DNA of 64,000 nucleotides from Acanthosepion pharaonis (taxonomy: Eukaryota > Mollusca > Cephalopoda > Sepiida > Sepiidae). The position numbers were made by a program, and so were the translations under genes. Positions 22,081 through 32,700 of this stretch are shown here, one piece after another. How positions within the stretch are numbered: the first letter of the stretch is position 1; every line of letters starts with the position of its first letter. The stretch lies in contig CAHIKZ030002082.1 of NCBI GenBank assembly GCA_903632075.3, forward strand, positions 1 through 64,000, read 5' to 3'. The notes beneath the pieces were generated by a model, which saw only the letters and a program-made list of their open reading frames with translations, had not been told where the DNA came from and ran no database searches.

Positions 22081-22159
22081 TTTTAAAAATCTTCCAAATT
22101 TTCTATCATCATTTTTCAAATAAGATGGCAGATCGATCATAAATTAAACATGAAAATGT

Positions 22160-22487
22160 TTAACACTAGGATGGCCGAGGTGTCGTTTTCGACACCTTCA
22201 AATTTTCAACAAATTACTATGGAATAACTAGTTTTGGTTCGATGTGGAGGCTTATGGACAATTATTGGATTTTAGCAAAGATGCTTAACAGACTTAATTC
22301 TTTAAAAAATATTCAGTGGAATAGCTGATATTTGAGGTTTTACCTTGAATGGCCGAGGTGTCGTTTTTGACACCTAGGCTATTTATAGGGTAAATGCATT
22401 GAAAAATTTCTCACAAATAATACTTGTGTTTATGTGTGTTTATGTCTATATTATCTATTTATCTATACACACACACACACACAATTA

Positions 22488-22536
<49 letters not shown>

Positions 22537-24562
22537 CACTTTCTTTCAGTATGAGGTATACTAATATTTATGAATTTCTTTTCAGACTTGTTATTCCTGA
22601 CTTAAATATTGAATATATTAGAGATGGCTGCTTCACGGCGTAATGGAAATAAAGATGTCTATAATGCAGAAGAAGCATTGAATATTCTCTTCCAGTCAGA
22701 AGATGAAGTTTCAAGTGATGATAGTGACAAGGAGTTTTTACCGCAAAAAGAATTTTCTTCAAGCTCGTCAGATTCTCATGACTCTCAAGATGGTGAAGAT
22801 GAATCCACTAGACAAGCAAGTACCTCTTCAGATATACAAGCAAGCACCTCCGCAGATAGAAATACTATCATAACACGGCATGGGATTGCCTGGGAACCTC
22901 TATCATCATCCCGGAGAGGAAGATATAACCAAATTCAGGTACTGAAAGGTACTCCTGGTATTTCAAAAACTATGAAAAATGTAGCTGCAGAATCCCCATA
23001 TTCTGCTTGGAGAATCTTTATTGATGAAACTATGCTATGGAAAATTCATAAATGCACAATCAATGAAGGGAAAAATCATGATAAAAGCTTTGTGTTATCC
23101 TTAGAAATGTTGGAGGCCTACATTGATTTGATATATGCAAGGGGAGTGTACGGAAAAGCTCACAGCGCAGATTTTTTGTGGAATAAAACCTATGGACCAA
23201 AAATATTCAGAGAAACCATGTCTAGAAATGATTACAAGAAAATACAAAGATTTATTAGGTTTGACAACAGAAGCACAAGGTCAGAGAGGATCAAAAGTGA
23301 CAGATTTAGTCACATCAGAGAAATTTTTGACCTATTTGTTGAAAATTGCAAAGGTGCTTATATACCAACATATAGTTTGACAATTGACGAACAGCTATTG
23401 CCCATGAAAAACAGGTGCCCATTCATTGTATTTATGCCAAATAAACCTGATAAGTTTGGAATGAAATTTTGGGTCCTTACAGAGGTAGAAAACAAATACA
23501 TTGTAAATGTGATCCCCTATTTAGGAGCCATGGAAAAGGAATTAAGATTAGGGTTTCCGTTAGCAGAATATGTTGTGCTCACCCTTACTGAAGTAGTGAA
23601 GAAGAAAGGCTATAATGTAACAACATAACTTTTTTTACATCTTATGAAGTTGCAAGGAAACTGCGAGATAGAGCCACTTCAATTGTCGGTACTGTGAGAG
23701 GAAATAGCAAGCATCTGTCAAAAGAAATGACTTTACAAGAAAAGGGGGAAAAGTATGAATCCAAATTTTATTTTCAAGATGAAAGTGAATGCATGTTTGT
23801 GAATTATCAATGCAAGGCTAATAAAAATGTGTGCCTCTTATCATAGTTCTCCAAAAATTTCGGAAGGTGAGAAAAAGAAACCAGCAGTCATTGATTTCTG
23901 TAATGCTAATAAAGTAGGAGTAGATGTAGTCAACCAAATGCTCTGAAAGTACAGTACATGTTGTGCTACAAGACGTTGGCCCCTTGGAGTCTTTTGTAAT
24001 ATACTGGATATGGCAGTTATAAATGCATGGATTATATACAAACTTGCATCAGGGAGATCAATTAGTAGGAAGGATTTCATTTTGGAGCTCATTGAGAGTC
24101 TTAGCCACGCTTATGTTCAGAAGCGAAGCTTACCGAATCCTGCAGAGGTTCCCTCCACAAGCTCTTCATTACCTAAGAAACGTCTAAGAAAATGTCATGG
24201 TAGAAAATGTTCAAACAAAATTAATTACTGTTTGCCAAGTATTCTGTTTACTTGTGGCAAATCCAAAAGGATGAAACTAGGGTACTGTTTTTAACATGTA
24301 AAGATTGTGGAATCTAAGATATTGCTAAATAGTTGGTCCTACAGGATTGTAGAAAGAATGTTATAGCCTACTTCAAAATGATGTCTAATGTTGTGTAATA
24401 GTAATATTCTTTAATAAACTATGTATTGCAAACATATGAGTAATTTCATTAACCATATATGATTATTTTTCATGTTAAATATTAAAAAACAATCATAAGG
24501 TGTTGAAAACGACACCTTGGCCATTTTGTATATATCAAAGGAGCTGGTCATCCTAGTGTTAA
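22160..24562 (+). mobile_element. piggyBac transposon, TTAA-flanked, inactive
   Basis: Both ends show the TTAA target site followed by the inverted terminal sequence CACTAGGATG (22,160-22,173 and 24,549-24,562). Three hairpins of the type GGTGTCGTTTTCGACACC lie near the ends (22,178-22,197, 22,356-22,375, 24,498-24,517), likely subterminal repeats. A transposase gene with frameshifts lies inside. Microsatellites, (AC)n at about 22,468 and (TA)n at about 22,493-22,533, interrupt the 5' leader. Length is about 2.4 kb, normal for the superfamily. Confidence 0.93.
22609..24294 (+). pseudogene. piggyBac transposase (frameshifted)
   Basis: The first 339 codons are open (22,609-23,628); 22,624 is an alternative start. 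An acidic serine-rich N-terminus with SSDDSDKEFLPQ is followed by the DDE_Tnp_1_7 domain: PYSAWRIFIDETMLWKI, then ADFLWNKTYGPKIFRETMSR, and SLTIDEQLLPMKNRCPF with the first catalytic D. At about 23,625 the frame breaks exactly where the second catalytic D (expected before NFFTS) should be: two bases lost and one T gained. It resumes as a degenerate frame through KLRDRATSIVGTVRGN and DFCNANKVGVDVVNQM, the third acidic site. The cysteine-rich C-terminus (CHGRKCSNKINYCLPS and CGKSK) ends at about 24,294. The other long plus-strand frame here is a shadow. Confidence 0.92.
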
Positions 24563-25544
24563 TACATTAATATGTACACATTTTCAATACTGAAAGCAAA
24601 ACTTGCTACCCCCAGTTTTTAAATATTTACAAAAAACCAGGGAATTGTACAATTTAAATGAAATCTACAGTACTTATTCAATGAATTTCACGCTGAGTAG
24701 GTCATTATTTTAGAAAACTTTGTGGAAATATTTTTGGGAATCAATTTCACACACGTGATACTGGGGTTAATTTAAATTTGGGAGGTGTTCGTGAAATTAT
24801 CTTTAGTTATATAGAGAAAAATTATTGAAGGTGTTATTTTAGAAAAAAAATGTACTTATTAACTTTGAACATGAATATTTGTCCCAAATTTTGCCAAAAA
24901 TAATTCAATAAAAATCAAAAAGGTATTTTTAAGAGTTGGTGCTTGCATAAAACATATTTTCTTTCAGATTTGAGAGAGAAAAATTTACATTCAGTATTTA
25001 TTTTAAACAAAAATAATAATTGTAATAATTTTTTTTCAGTTTGTAGAGTTAGTCTACTCAGAATTTAGGTGGAAAAATTGTGTTGTGTCCACAAATACAA
25101 AAAAAAAAAATTATAAACAACGTGAAGAAATGATCTTCATAGAAAAGGAAGAAAGACCAAATCTATATATGACAGTTAAGATTTATACGGGCAGGTACAT
25201 GTATTTACATATTAAAAGTCAATGTTCTTTGTTGTGGTCATGAAGAGATCCAACAGTTTGATTGTTCAAAAAGGATTTGTTGCAAGTTAGTCTGCAAAGT
25301 TTTGAATTGTTTTTGTTACAAGGGAGGAAATCAGGTGGTATAGTATGCCAATATGTATGTATGTATATGTGTGTCTGAAGCACATACTAATGAAACGTGT
25401 ATGACTTCTGACTGATTGCATTTGCTAGCAGTAATTTTAAAACAGTGAACAAAGAGAGGGGATATAAAACTTACTTTCATAGAAAAACCATCGCTGACTG
25501 ACACTTCGTCATGATAACGTGTATCTACACTGTTGATCAAGGCT
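24563..25544. other. AT-rich gap, nothing recognised
   Basis: No coding or repeat signature was found between the piggyBac element and the next inverted repeat. Confidence 0.4.
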
Positions 25545-26935
25545 GGTCAAATTTCAGTTTCAAATGTGTTTTGTTTTTTTATAAAATTTTGGAATTTTTG
25601 TATCGAAAAGCAATGACAAGTGTTGTTATTTTTTTCAACTGTTTTTTTTTTTTAGGTTAAAGCTTTGTTTTTAAATTGAAAAAAAAACAACAAACAAACA
25701 AATTAAATAATAAAATAAAGCTTTTCCTTAAATTAAAAAATAAAAAAATAATAATTAATGTGCAAACTTTGCATGAACTTTGAAAAGAGCATGATCCAAC
25801 CCCAAACAAACCCTTGTAGTGATCAAAACAAGATCTAGATTTAAAATTCAAATGCTAAGCACTGACTCATTGATTTTGATAGAAATTAAAAAGACTCGAA
25901 TTTACAAACTTTGCTTAAGACACACGCAAAAGTGAATCCAGAACAAGACTCATGAAATTTCATACCTTGATGTGAAATGTTTTTCGGTCAATAGAAAACT
26001 AGGAAACATTTAAAAACAAAATTCAAATAATCTTCAATTCTCAGAAACAAATTCTTTTACGGACCTTTTCGCGAGCTGACGTGAAGTTTGTTCGTTGTCC
26101 AATGGAAAGGCCCAAATCATATCCAGGAGTGAATTTCCAAATGTCCTTTTCAAACCCCACAAACAAAATAAAAGACGGACAAGTTCGCCTGTCACCAGAG
26201 AGAAGGAGACAAGCGTATTAACATGTTCCTTGACAAACGTCAAACGATTGTTATTATTATCTTTACCTTTCTCCCTCACCTCTTTTATACTTGATAAATG
26301 AACAGAACATTTTAAATCTGAGCCATTACTTCAAAGACATTCCTATCGTATGATAACACTCGTACATACATACATACATACATCCACACATACGTTCCTG
26401 CCTACATACACATAAACTCATTCTTGCAAGGACTATTACGAACATTTTGATGACCTTGTATCAACCAAAATACATTAATTTTATTTGTAGAGACCTTAAA
26501 TGATTTATATATATATATATATATAAATTTGTTGTTTCACTTTACAATTTGATTTTCTTGTTTTATACCCATCTTATGTTGGGCTATCTAACTAACAAGG
26601 CCAAATCAAACTAATCTGTTTCAACACTCATACACTTCACTATAACTGATAACCCATTATACCCTAATGGTTAGGGTTAGTTATCATGCTCTGTTCAAAG
26701 TTTGCGCATTAATTATTATTTGTTTTATTTTTAATTTAAAGGAAAAGCTTTATTTTATTATTTAATTTGTTTGTTTTTTTTTTTCAATTTAAAAAGAAAG
26801 CTTTATTATAAAAAAAAAAAACAGTTGAAAAAAATAACGACACTTGTCATTGCTTTTCGGTGCAACTTAAGTGTGCAGTAATTTAAAACTCCAAAATTTA
26901 ATAAAAAAATAAAACATTTGAAATTGAAATTTGTT
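25545..26935. mobile_element. Long inverted-repeat (foldback) element with 0.9-kb centre
   Basis: The left arm (about 25,545-25,790) and right arm (about 26,690-26,935) are inverted copies. Landmarks are gaaaagcaatgacaagtgtt against gacacttgtcattgcttttc, and aataaagcttttccttaaat against atttaaaggaaaagctttat. The centre has no recognised gene, a (TACA)n run near 26,365-26,382 and a (TA)n run near 26,507-26,525. Arm sequence resembles parts of the 10.1-10.6 kb foldback arms. A further partial piece lies at about 26,990-27,065. Confidence 0.75.
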
Positions 26936-27019
26936 CTTGTTAGTATTTCCTTTCTAGCTTTTTTTTTTTACTTTGTAATTTTATTTTGTAAATTAACATT
27001 ACAAAGTTTGCATATTAAT

Positions 27020-27655
27020 TACTGTTTATCTTTTTTTAATTTAAGAAAAGCAGTATTGATTTAATAGCCAATCACAGACGAATGAACTGTGGGCGTGGAA
27101 AAGCATAGCAGTCACTACAATCGTGTGGCTCAGGACACAACAGAGACTCGGCAACTGACTGCAAACGCTCCTATAGAATCTTAGCCAAAATCTTTAACTC
27201 TATGTTTAGCAGAGTTATGTGCCTATAGTTGTCTAAATCCCACCCAACATCCTTATCCTTATTCAAAAGCGGGATCACACCCCTGGTGAAGCAGTCGGGG
27301 ATGGACCCTTGGTAGAACCAGTTGTCAAAATCGGGACAAAGATGTGCGCCAGTAAAATTCATAGGGAAAATCATCCAGACTTGACTTTGCCGACCTTCTT
27401 CAATGCTATGAAATTAAGTATTTTCCCTACAGCTTCAGCCGAGGCTTTTTTTTCGGCCAAATAGCTTATTTTTGAAACTCCTCATCAATATTAACCATTA
27501 ATTGGTAAACCTTCTTTCAAATAAAATAAAACCTCGCACATGTCAGTGGCCTGAAGAGTATGCTATAGCGGTTGCTATGTTTTTTACACCCACATACAGT
27601 CCAAGTCATTTTATTCGCCTACGATTGGCTAATAAATTACTACTACCTTTGTTTT
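27020..27655 (-). pseudogene. LINE reverse transcriptase fragment (with pre-RT segment)
   Basis: Minus-strand translation at 27,374-27,171 gives IPDCFTRGVIPLLNKDKDVG then LDNYRHITLLNIELKILAKI, the fingers region of non-LTR retrotransposon RTs (canonical NYRPITLLN). The preceding segment (27,655-27,400) is a diverged copy of the sequence at 28,840-29,118. Fragment only; no start, endonuclease or YxDD. Confidence 0.75.
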
Positions 27656-27780
27656 TGGTTTTTTTTTTAAGCATTTCACCCCAAGCAAGGCGGGAAGCCA
27701 CTAGGATGCAAGGGGTTACAGAAAATTTAGAGCAAGATCAGATAGGAGTGATAGAAGAAAGTATGAGGGTAGTGGATAGA

Positions 27781-28500
27781 TCAAGGCAACTGGAGATGTC
27801 GATTGACATTACATTTGAATAGCTGGAGATTATAGCTCACAGGGAAACAGGAGAAGGGAAGGGAGTTCCACAGGCGAGGGGTGTGAGACATGAAGCTATT
27901 AGAGTAGAAGAGACGGCTACATTTAGGAGTTTCGACAGTGAAGGGGTGAGAGTGGGATGCCAGCCTCGTAGGGCACTGGAACTCATGATGTCTGGGAACC
28001 AGCAAATGCAGCTCCTTGGAGCAATTTCCATGAAAGTATTTGTAGAACAGAGAGAGGGAGGCGACGGCGCGTCTGTGAGAAAGTGACTGTAGATGAGATG
28101 CCAGGGCAGGGCCAACCACATCGCATATCAGCCTCTGGAGCCTATCAAGAACCCCGAGGCAAACAGAAGGGGCACCAGACCATATATGGCAGCAATACTC
28201 CATGCAAGGGCGAATTGTGGATTTGTAGATCTGGAGGATCAACTCCAGGGAGAAAAAACAAGCGCGGCTCAGGGAGCCAACTTTCCTTGCAGTGGACGAG
28301 GAAATTGACTCAATGTATTTATTCCATCTCAGGTCAGCAGTCAACATGAGACCGAGAAGCCGCAGAGAGTTGCTCATGGAGAAGTTGAGCGTCAGACATT
28401 CTAATGGAGGGAAGGAAGGATCTCTGTGGTGATTAATAGAGAGCAGTTTTGTCTTAGAAGCGTTGAAGTTGACCAGCCAATTCATGCCCCAGTTCACAAT
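27781..28500 (-). pseudogene. CR1/Jockey-like LINE RT C-terminal fragment
   Basis: An open minus-strand frame of 238 codons: GMNWLVNFNASKTKLLSIN, then LRLLGLMLTADLRWNKYIES, STIRPCMEYCCHIWSGAP and the final LWNSLPFSCFPVSYNLQLFK. This is the thumb and C-terminal region typical of CR1/Jockey-group LINEs. The catalytic part upstream is missing. It sits between two direct copies of another LINE segment, so it is either nested or a separate insertion. Confidence 0.85.
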
Positions 28501-28771
28501 CGATTGGAGGTCCTAATTGTCAAATATGGCACTGTAGTCGCAGTATTTTTTAATCTGTTGTTTGAATCGATAATTTCCGCTTTAAACTGAAGGTATGAAT
28601 TTACATGATTAAAAGAATTTTTTCGAAAATTACCAATGTAGATCAGAAATATAGAATACATATTCAGCAAGATTCAAACATGTATGTTATCCTTAGGATT
28701 TTGTTTTGTCGTGACAGCACTTTACCAATTGGTACATAATGCAGTCAGGCACTAAATCAAAAGACAGTTCT

Positions 28772-29118
28772 TTAATCTGACACAGTGCCACAAATTACTG
28801 TAGCGATAACATCTGCAAATGTACAAAATATATACACCTGACTTTGCCGACCTTCTTCAATGCTGTGCAGACTTCGTTTTCTCTCCCTCGCAGCTAGCAG
28901 CTTCAGCTGAGGAAAGTCAGCCAAATAGCTACGAAACTCCTCATCGCGGTAACCAGGCTCCTTGGTAAACCTTCTTTCGAAATGCCGCCAAAATGCCTCG
29001 CACATGTCGTCAGTGGCCTGAAGAGTATGCTATAGCGGTTGCTATGTTTTTCGCACCCACATACAGTCGAAGTCATTTTATTCGCCTATGATTGGCTAAT
29101 AAATTACTACTACCTTTG
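28772..29118 (-). pseudogene. LINE pre-RT segment, second copy
   Basis: The minus-strand frame MCEAFWRHFERRFTKEPGYR then EEFRSYLADFPQLKLLAARE is the linker that precedes RT in a LINE. It ends abruptly at about 28,840 after the phrase HSIEEGRQSQ. Positions 28,996-29,118 are about 95% like 27,535-27,655, so this is a direct repeat flanking the CR1-like fragment. Confidence 0.65.
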
Positions 29119-29362
29119 TATAGGACAATTTTTAGCCATCACAGTTGTTCCTTTGAATCTTTTGGTTCTGAGCATACTTACCTATTCTGTTTAGTATGTG
29201 TAGTGATTGGTTAATTTTAACCAAACATATTTTTAATGTAAGATCAAGTTTTTTCCTGCAGTTCTGTGGGAGCCTACTTTTTTTCCTTAAATGGGGCGAC
29301 TTTTCGCAAGTCGCCAGTAAGATCCCAGCCGTCGACACAAATCCACAATCTTGCTCATCACA

Positions 29363-29365
29363 CTC

Positions 29366-29397
<32 letters not shown>
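29363..29397. repeat. (CA)n microsatellite
   Basis: CA dinucleotide run. Open frames spanning it on both strands are repeat artefacts. Confidence 0.95.
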
Positions 29398-29399
<2 letters not shown>

Positions 29400-29936
29400 A
29401 ATTTCGTAACTACAAACTTATATTTTCTCTCTGTATCTTTTGCCAAGCATAATCAAACCAGTTTATTCACAACACATTTCAAGCAATTGTATTCTTGGTG
29501 TTATTCATTCTTCACATGAAAACTTTGCTCTAACAATTATTTTGGAACATTTATCTCACAAGAGAACTTTCTTCAAATGGTTGATTACAATCAATCTACG
29601 GTCAAAGGGAAAGAAATTCCTTCTCTTTAATCGATATTGTGATCACAAATTTATTTCATGCTTGCTGTTGTATTTTATTCAATATATATTTGTTGGTTAA
29701 CAAATTGGAGTTGTTGTTATTTCTTGAATCCTGTATGTGGAAGAATCATTAATATAAATAGTAGTAGTACCTATATATTTGATGTTCCTGCTATACATGT
29801 GAATCGACCCGATGCTATATTTGGTACTTACACTACAATGCCCTTCCGGGGTTTTGACCTCATGAATGTAATGACTGGAACCTCGTCGAATCTCTTTCTT
29901 GCGCAATTCTGTGCCCATATTCACAGTTTCGAAATT

Positions 29937-29940
<4 letters not shown>

Positions 29941-29980
<40 letters not shown>
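29941..29980. repeat. (GA)n microsatellite
   Basis: AG/GA dinucleotide array of about 20 units. Confidence 0.95.
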
Positions 29981-29982
<2 letters not shown>

Positions 29983-29999
29983 CCCACCCACCAGGTGGG

Positions 30000-30870
30000 T
30001 TTATTAATCAACGGTTCTAAAGGATTGGGAAGAAAGTACTAATTAGTTGGGAAGAAGGGATTTTTTAATTCCAGAAATAAGTTTTTTTTTTACTTAGTTG
30101 TTTCTGGGATTTAATTATTAATCAACTAGGTGAATTAATTCCAGAGTAAGTAATGGACGGGTCCGTTAGGTAAAGCTTGATAAATGTTGAATTGGATTTT
30201 GGGTGGTCTGCAGTTTTGAGATCCAGCCAGATCCCTCACACCAGATAAGCGTTTTTCGCTGGGGGAGTGGACGTTTTCTGTGAAAAACCCAGCAGGGAGT
30301 CTGAATCTGATTTTAGTACCTCTTGAAACTGGGTTTCATGCTGAGCTTCGGAGATCCGGCGGAAAACACATGGTGGTCAGGCGATTTGTATATTAAAATT
30401 CATGTGGTGCCTCAAAAAACTATTTATCTCTATATAAGCACCCTGCACGCTTGGGTTGAGCAGATGAGATTGGATAGGATCAGAGAAAAGTTCGGAATGT
30501 TGTGGATGAGAGAAGCGGGTAGACGTTGGCAGAGAGAGGGATCTGAAAGGACTCAAAGGGCTTTTTTTGTACAGGAAATTATGTTTGTTGCTTATATTTT
30601 TTTCTTTCTTTGTGCCCTTCAGCGGTTACTTCCAGGACCTTTCCGCATGAATAGCGATTTCTTTCAGCGTGGAGCCCAGCCATTTAATTCATCCTACCTC
30701 CGGATCGTTCTGAGGGGTTTAAATACTGCTGTTTGGATAAAAATTCACAACGTGGCAGATAGTGGTGGTTCCTTCAGTTCACCGGAGGAGGACTGGGTGG
30801 TTTACTTTTCGTCTAGAACCACCGGAGAGACAGGACAGAGCTGTAGCCAGTAGGGCTTCTATGTCAAAAA
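30000..30870 (+). other. Unrecognised GC-richer block with TATA-like element and a 176-codon open frame
   Basis: The block contains an open frame (30,323-30,853) with WSGDLYIKIHVVPQKTI, a hydrophobic run near codons 90-102 (MFVAYIFFFLCAL) and a polar end. I recognise no family. A TATA-like ctctatataagcacc occurs at about 30,428, inside that frame, which argues for an LTR or promoter rather than coding use. The block ends where the LINE endonuclease fragment begins. Confidence 0.35.
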
Positions 30871-30889
30871 ATACATCTTGCTTAACCCA

Positions 30890-31800
30890 TGTCTAATTAA
30901 CTGGCCCATGTAGTGCTCGCTAGTCAAATGCTCCAGGGCCTCCTTAGCTAAGGCTATCTCTAGGGACCCTCCCCCCAGCCACCGCCCGGGTATGACTATC
31001 CTTAAAAGCATTCATCTTGGTTATATGACTGTTCCTGAAAGTCCCGCCTGTCCAGTAAAGATAGATTTAATTTCCAGTATCCAGTCATTCTAGGCCTACA
31101 ATCTAACGCCACTCGGGCACAAACAAGTTTGTGGTCCGAATAGCCTAACCAGTGGAACGTGGGACAATCTAGTAAATCTACATCGGATCCTCTAACAAAC
31201 ATTCTATCCAGGTAGCTAATCACCCGGGTAGAAGGCCAAGTAAGAGCCCACGCCTACACCTACCCCCGGGATGATCGACCCAGTATCTATCGACGTGACC
31301 AAACTCACCGATCAGATCAACCAAGCTACTATCTCCTGCCCTCCCGCTAGATCCTCGCCCCCTATCTAACTTGGGGTTCAGGACGGCATCCAGTCCGCCA
31401 TTAAGACTAGGCGCGTTGAATCCACCCGGAACGGTCCCAACCGCCGAAAAAACGACACCCGGTTGTTGGTCGCATAAACCACAACGACTCAAAATGAACC
31501 ACTTTTCACGGCAATATCGGCCACGATCAACTAGCCCTCGGCATCGACATGAACAAGGTCCACCTTTGCATCCAGGGTACGGCTAACCAGCTTTAAGATT
31601 TGTCCCTCTGGCCTGTCGGGTCCCCATATGCTGAATAAACGGCAAAGTCTTTAGACAGCACACACCTTATTTGTTTGCAAAGTGGGTCTCTTGGATCGCG
31701 GGCGACATCCACTCGATTTTAAGAGGTCACGGAGCAGGCGGAAGCCTTTACCCGATCCCTCAAGTTAGATATTCAGACTGGCTATTTGATTGACATGTTT
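30890..31800 (-). pseudogene. LINE AP-type endonuclease fragment
   Basis: Minus-strand frames show the endonuclease in order: AIQETHFANK near 31,690 (the catalytic ETH motif), then LNPKLDRGRGSSGRAGDSSL and VDLIGEFGHVDRYWVDHPGG. SYLDRMFVRGSDVDLLDCP with GYSDHKLVCARV (the SDH motif) lies at 31,105-31,220. Several frameshifts break it. It probably belongs to the same LINE family as the 27.0-27.7 and 28.8-29.1 kb pieces; that link is inference. Confidence 0.82.
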
Positions 31801-32700
31801 TAAGCCTGAAATTAGAAAAAATAAAAATTAACCTACTCACATACCAAGCGAAAATCTGCTTTGGTAAGGACCCCGACGCCTTGTCCCAGGCTGCCCGCAC
31901 CTAACTCTGATGTCATCCGTCCATCCAGGACAATTCCGCCGATGTCCGTGGAATAGGTTAGTTTTACTGTTCTATATAGCGAGGGATGGAGCAAGGGACC
32001 CATCCAGCACAATACTGCTTTCGTTTCTTCAAGTATGGAGATTCAATGTTGAAGACCCTAATCTCCGGGAATGCGTCTTTTGCCTCAAACAGGTGACTCC
32101 ATACTTTGAGGTAGCCCCCAGTGTCCCTCACACTTTTCTTTTAGGCTGATCACGATACGTCTTCTGTTTCCTTATTTATTTGGTTGTTGTCACATGACAG
32201 GCTCCATTTTTATTCAAAATCATTGGCGGCAAAGCCTGATTTGATAGGCGTCTTTCATATTTATTATTATTTAGCCAATCAGCGATTAGAAAAATAGCAA
32301 GCTCTGTGTAATCCACCTTTTGCACAAATATTTTCACTTTTTTAAGAAGACATATAGTAATTGCATTATTTTTTAACCAATGATTTGTTGAGAAGAAATT
32401 TAAAACTGAAGTGGAACGCTAAACAACTGTTTCTATAACAAATTTAGACCAATTTAATAAAAGCAAAAAGAATTCATTAGTTAATAAAGCTTCAGTCCCA
32501 CAAAGAAACAATACTTTTAACTGGAAAAAAAGGAATTTATACCACAAAAAAAACAACCCCCCCCAAAAAAAAAAACTATTCATTTAAAGCTTCATAAATT
32601 ACATTTTAAGGTGAGATTCTGTTTCATTAGCTATAAGCAGATTTATAAAGACAATATTGTCTGGGGAATATTTTTGGAAAAAGGGTTCAACCATAACATT
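31800..32700. other. No gene recognised
   Basis: About 31,860-32,150 may be the 5' end of the LINE (GC-richer). The remainder is AT-rich with nothing recognised. Confidence 0.35.

Noticed and set aside
29132..29519. Open frames over about 100 codons on both strands
   Set aside because: Both run through the (CA)n/(TG)n microsatellite and have no family resemblance.
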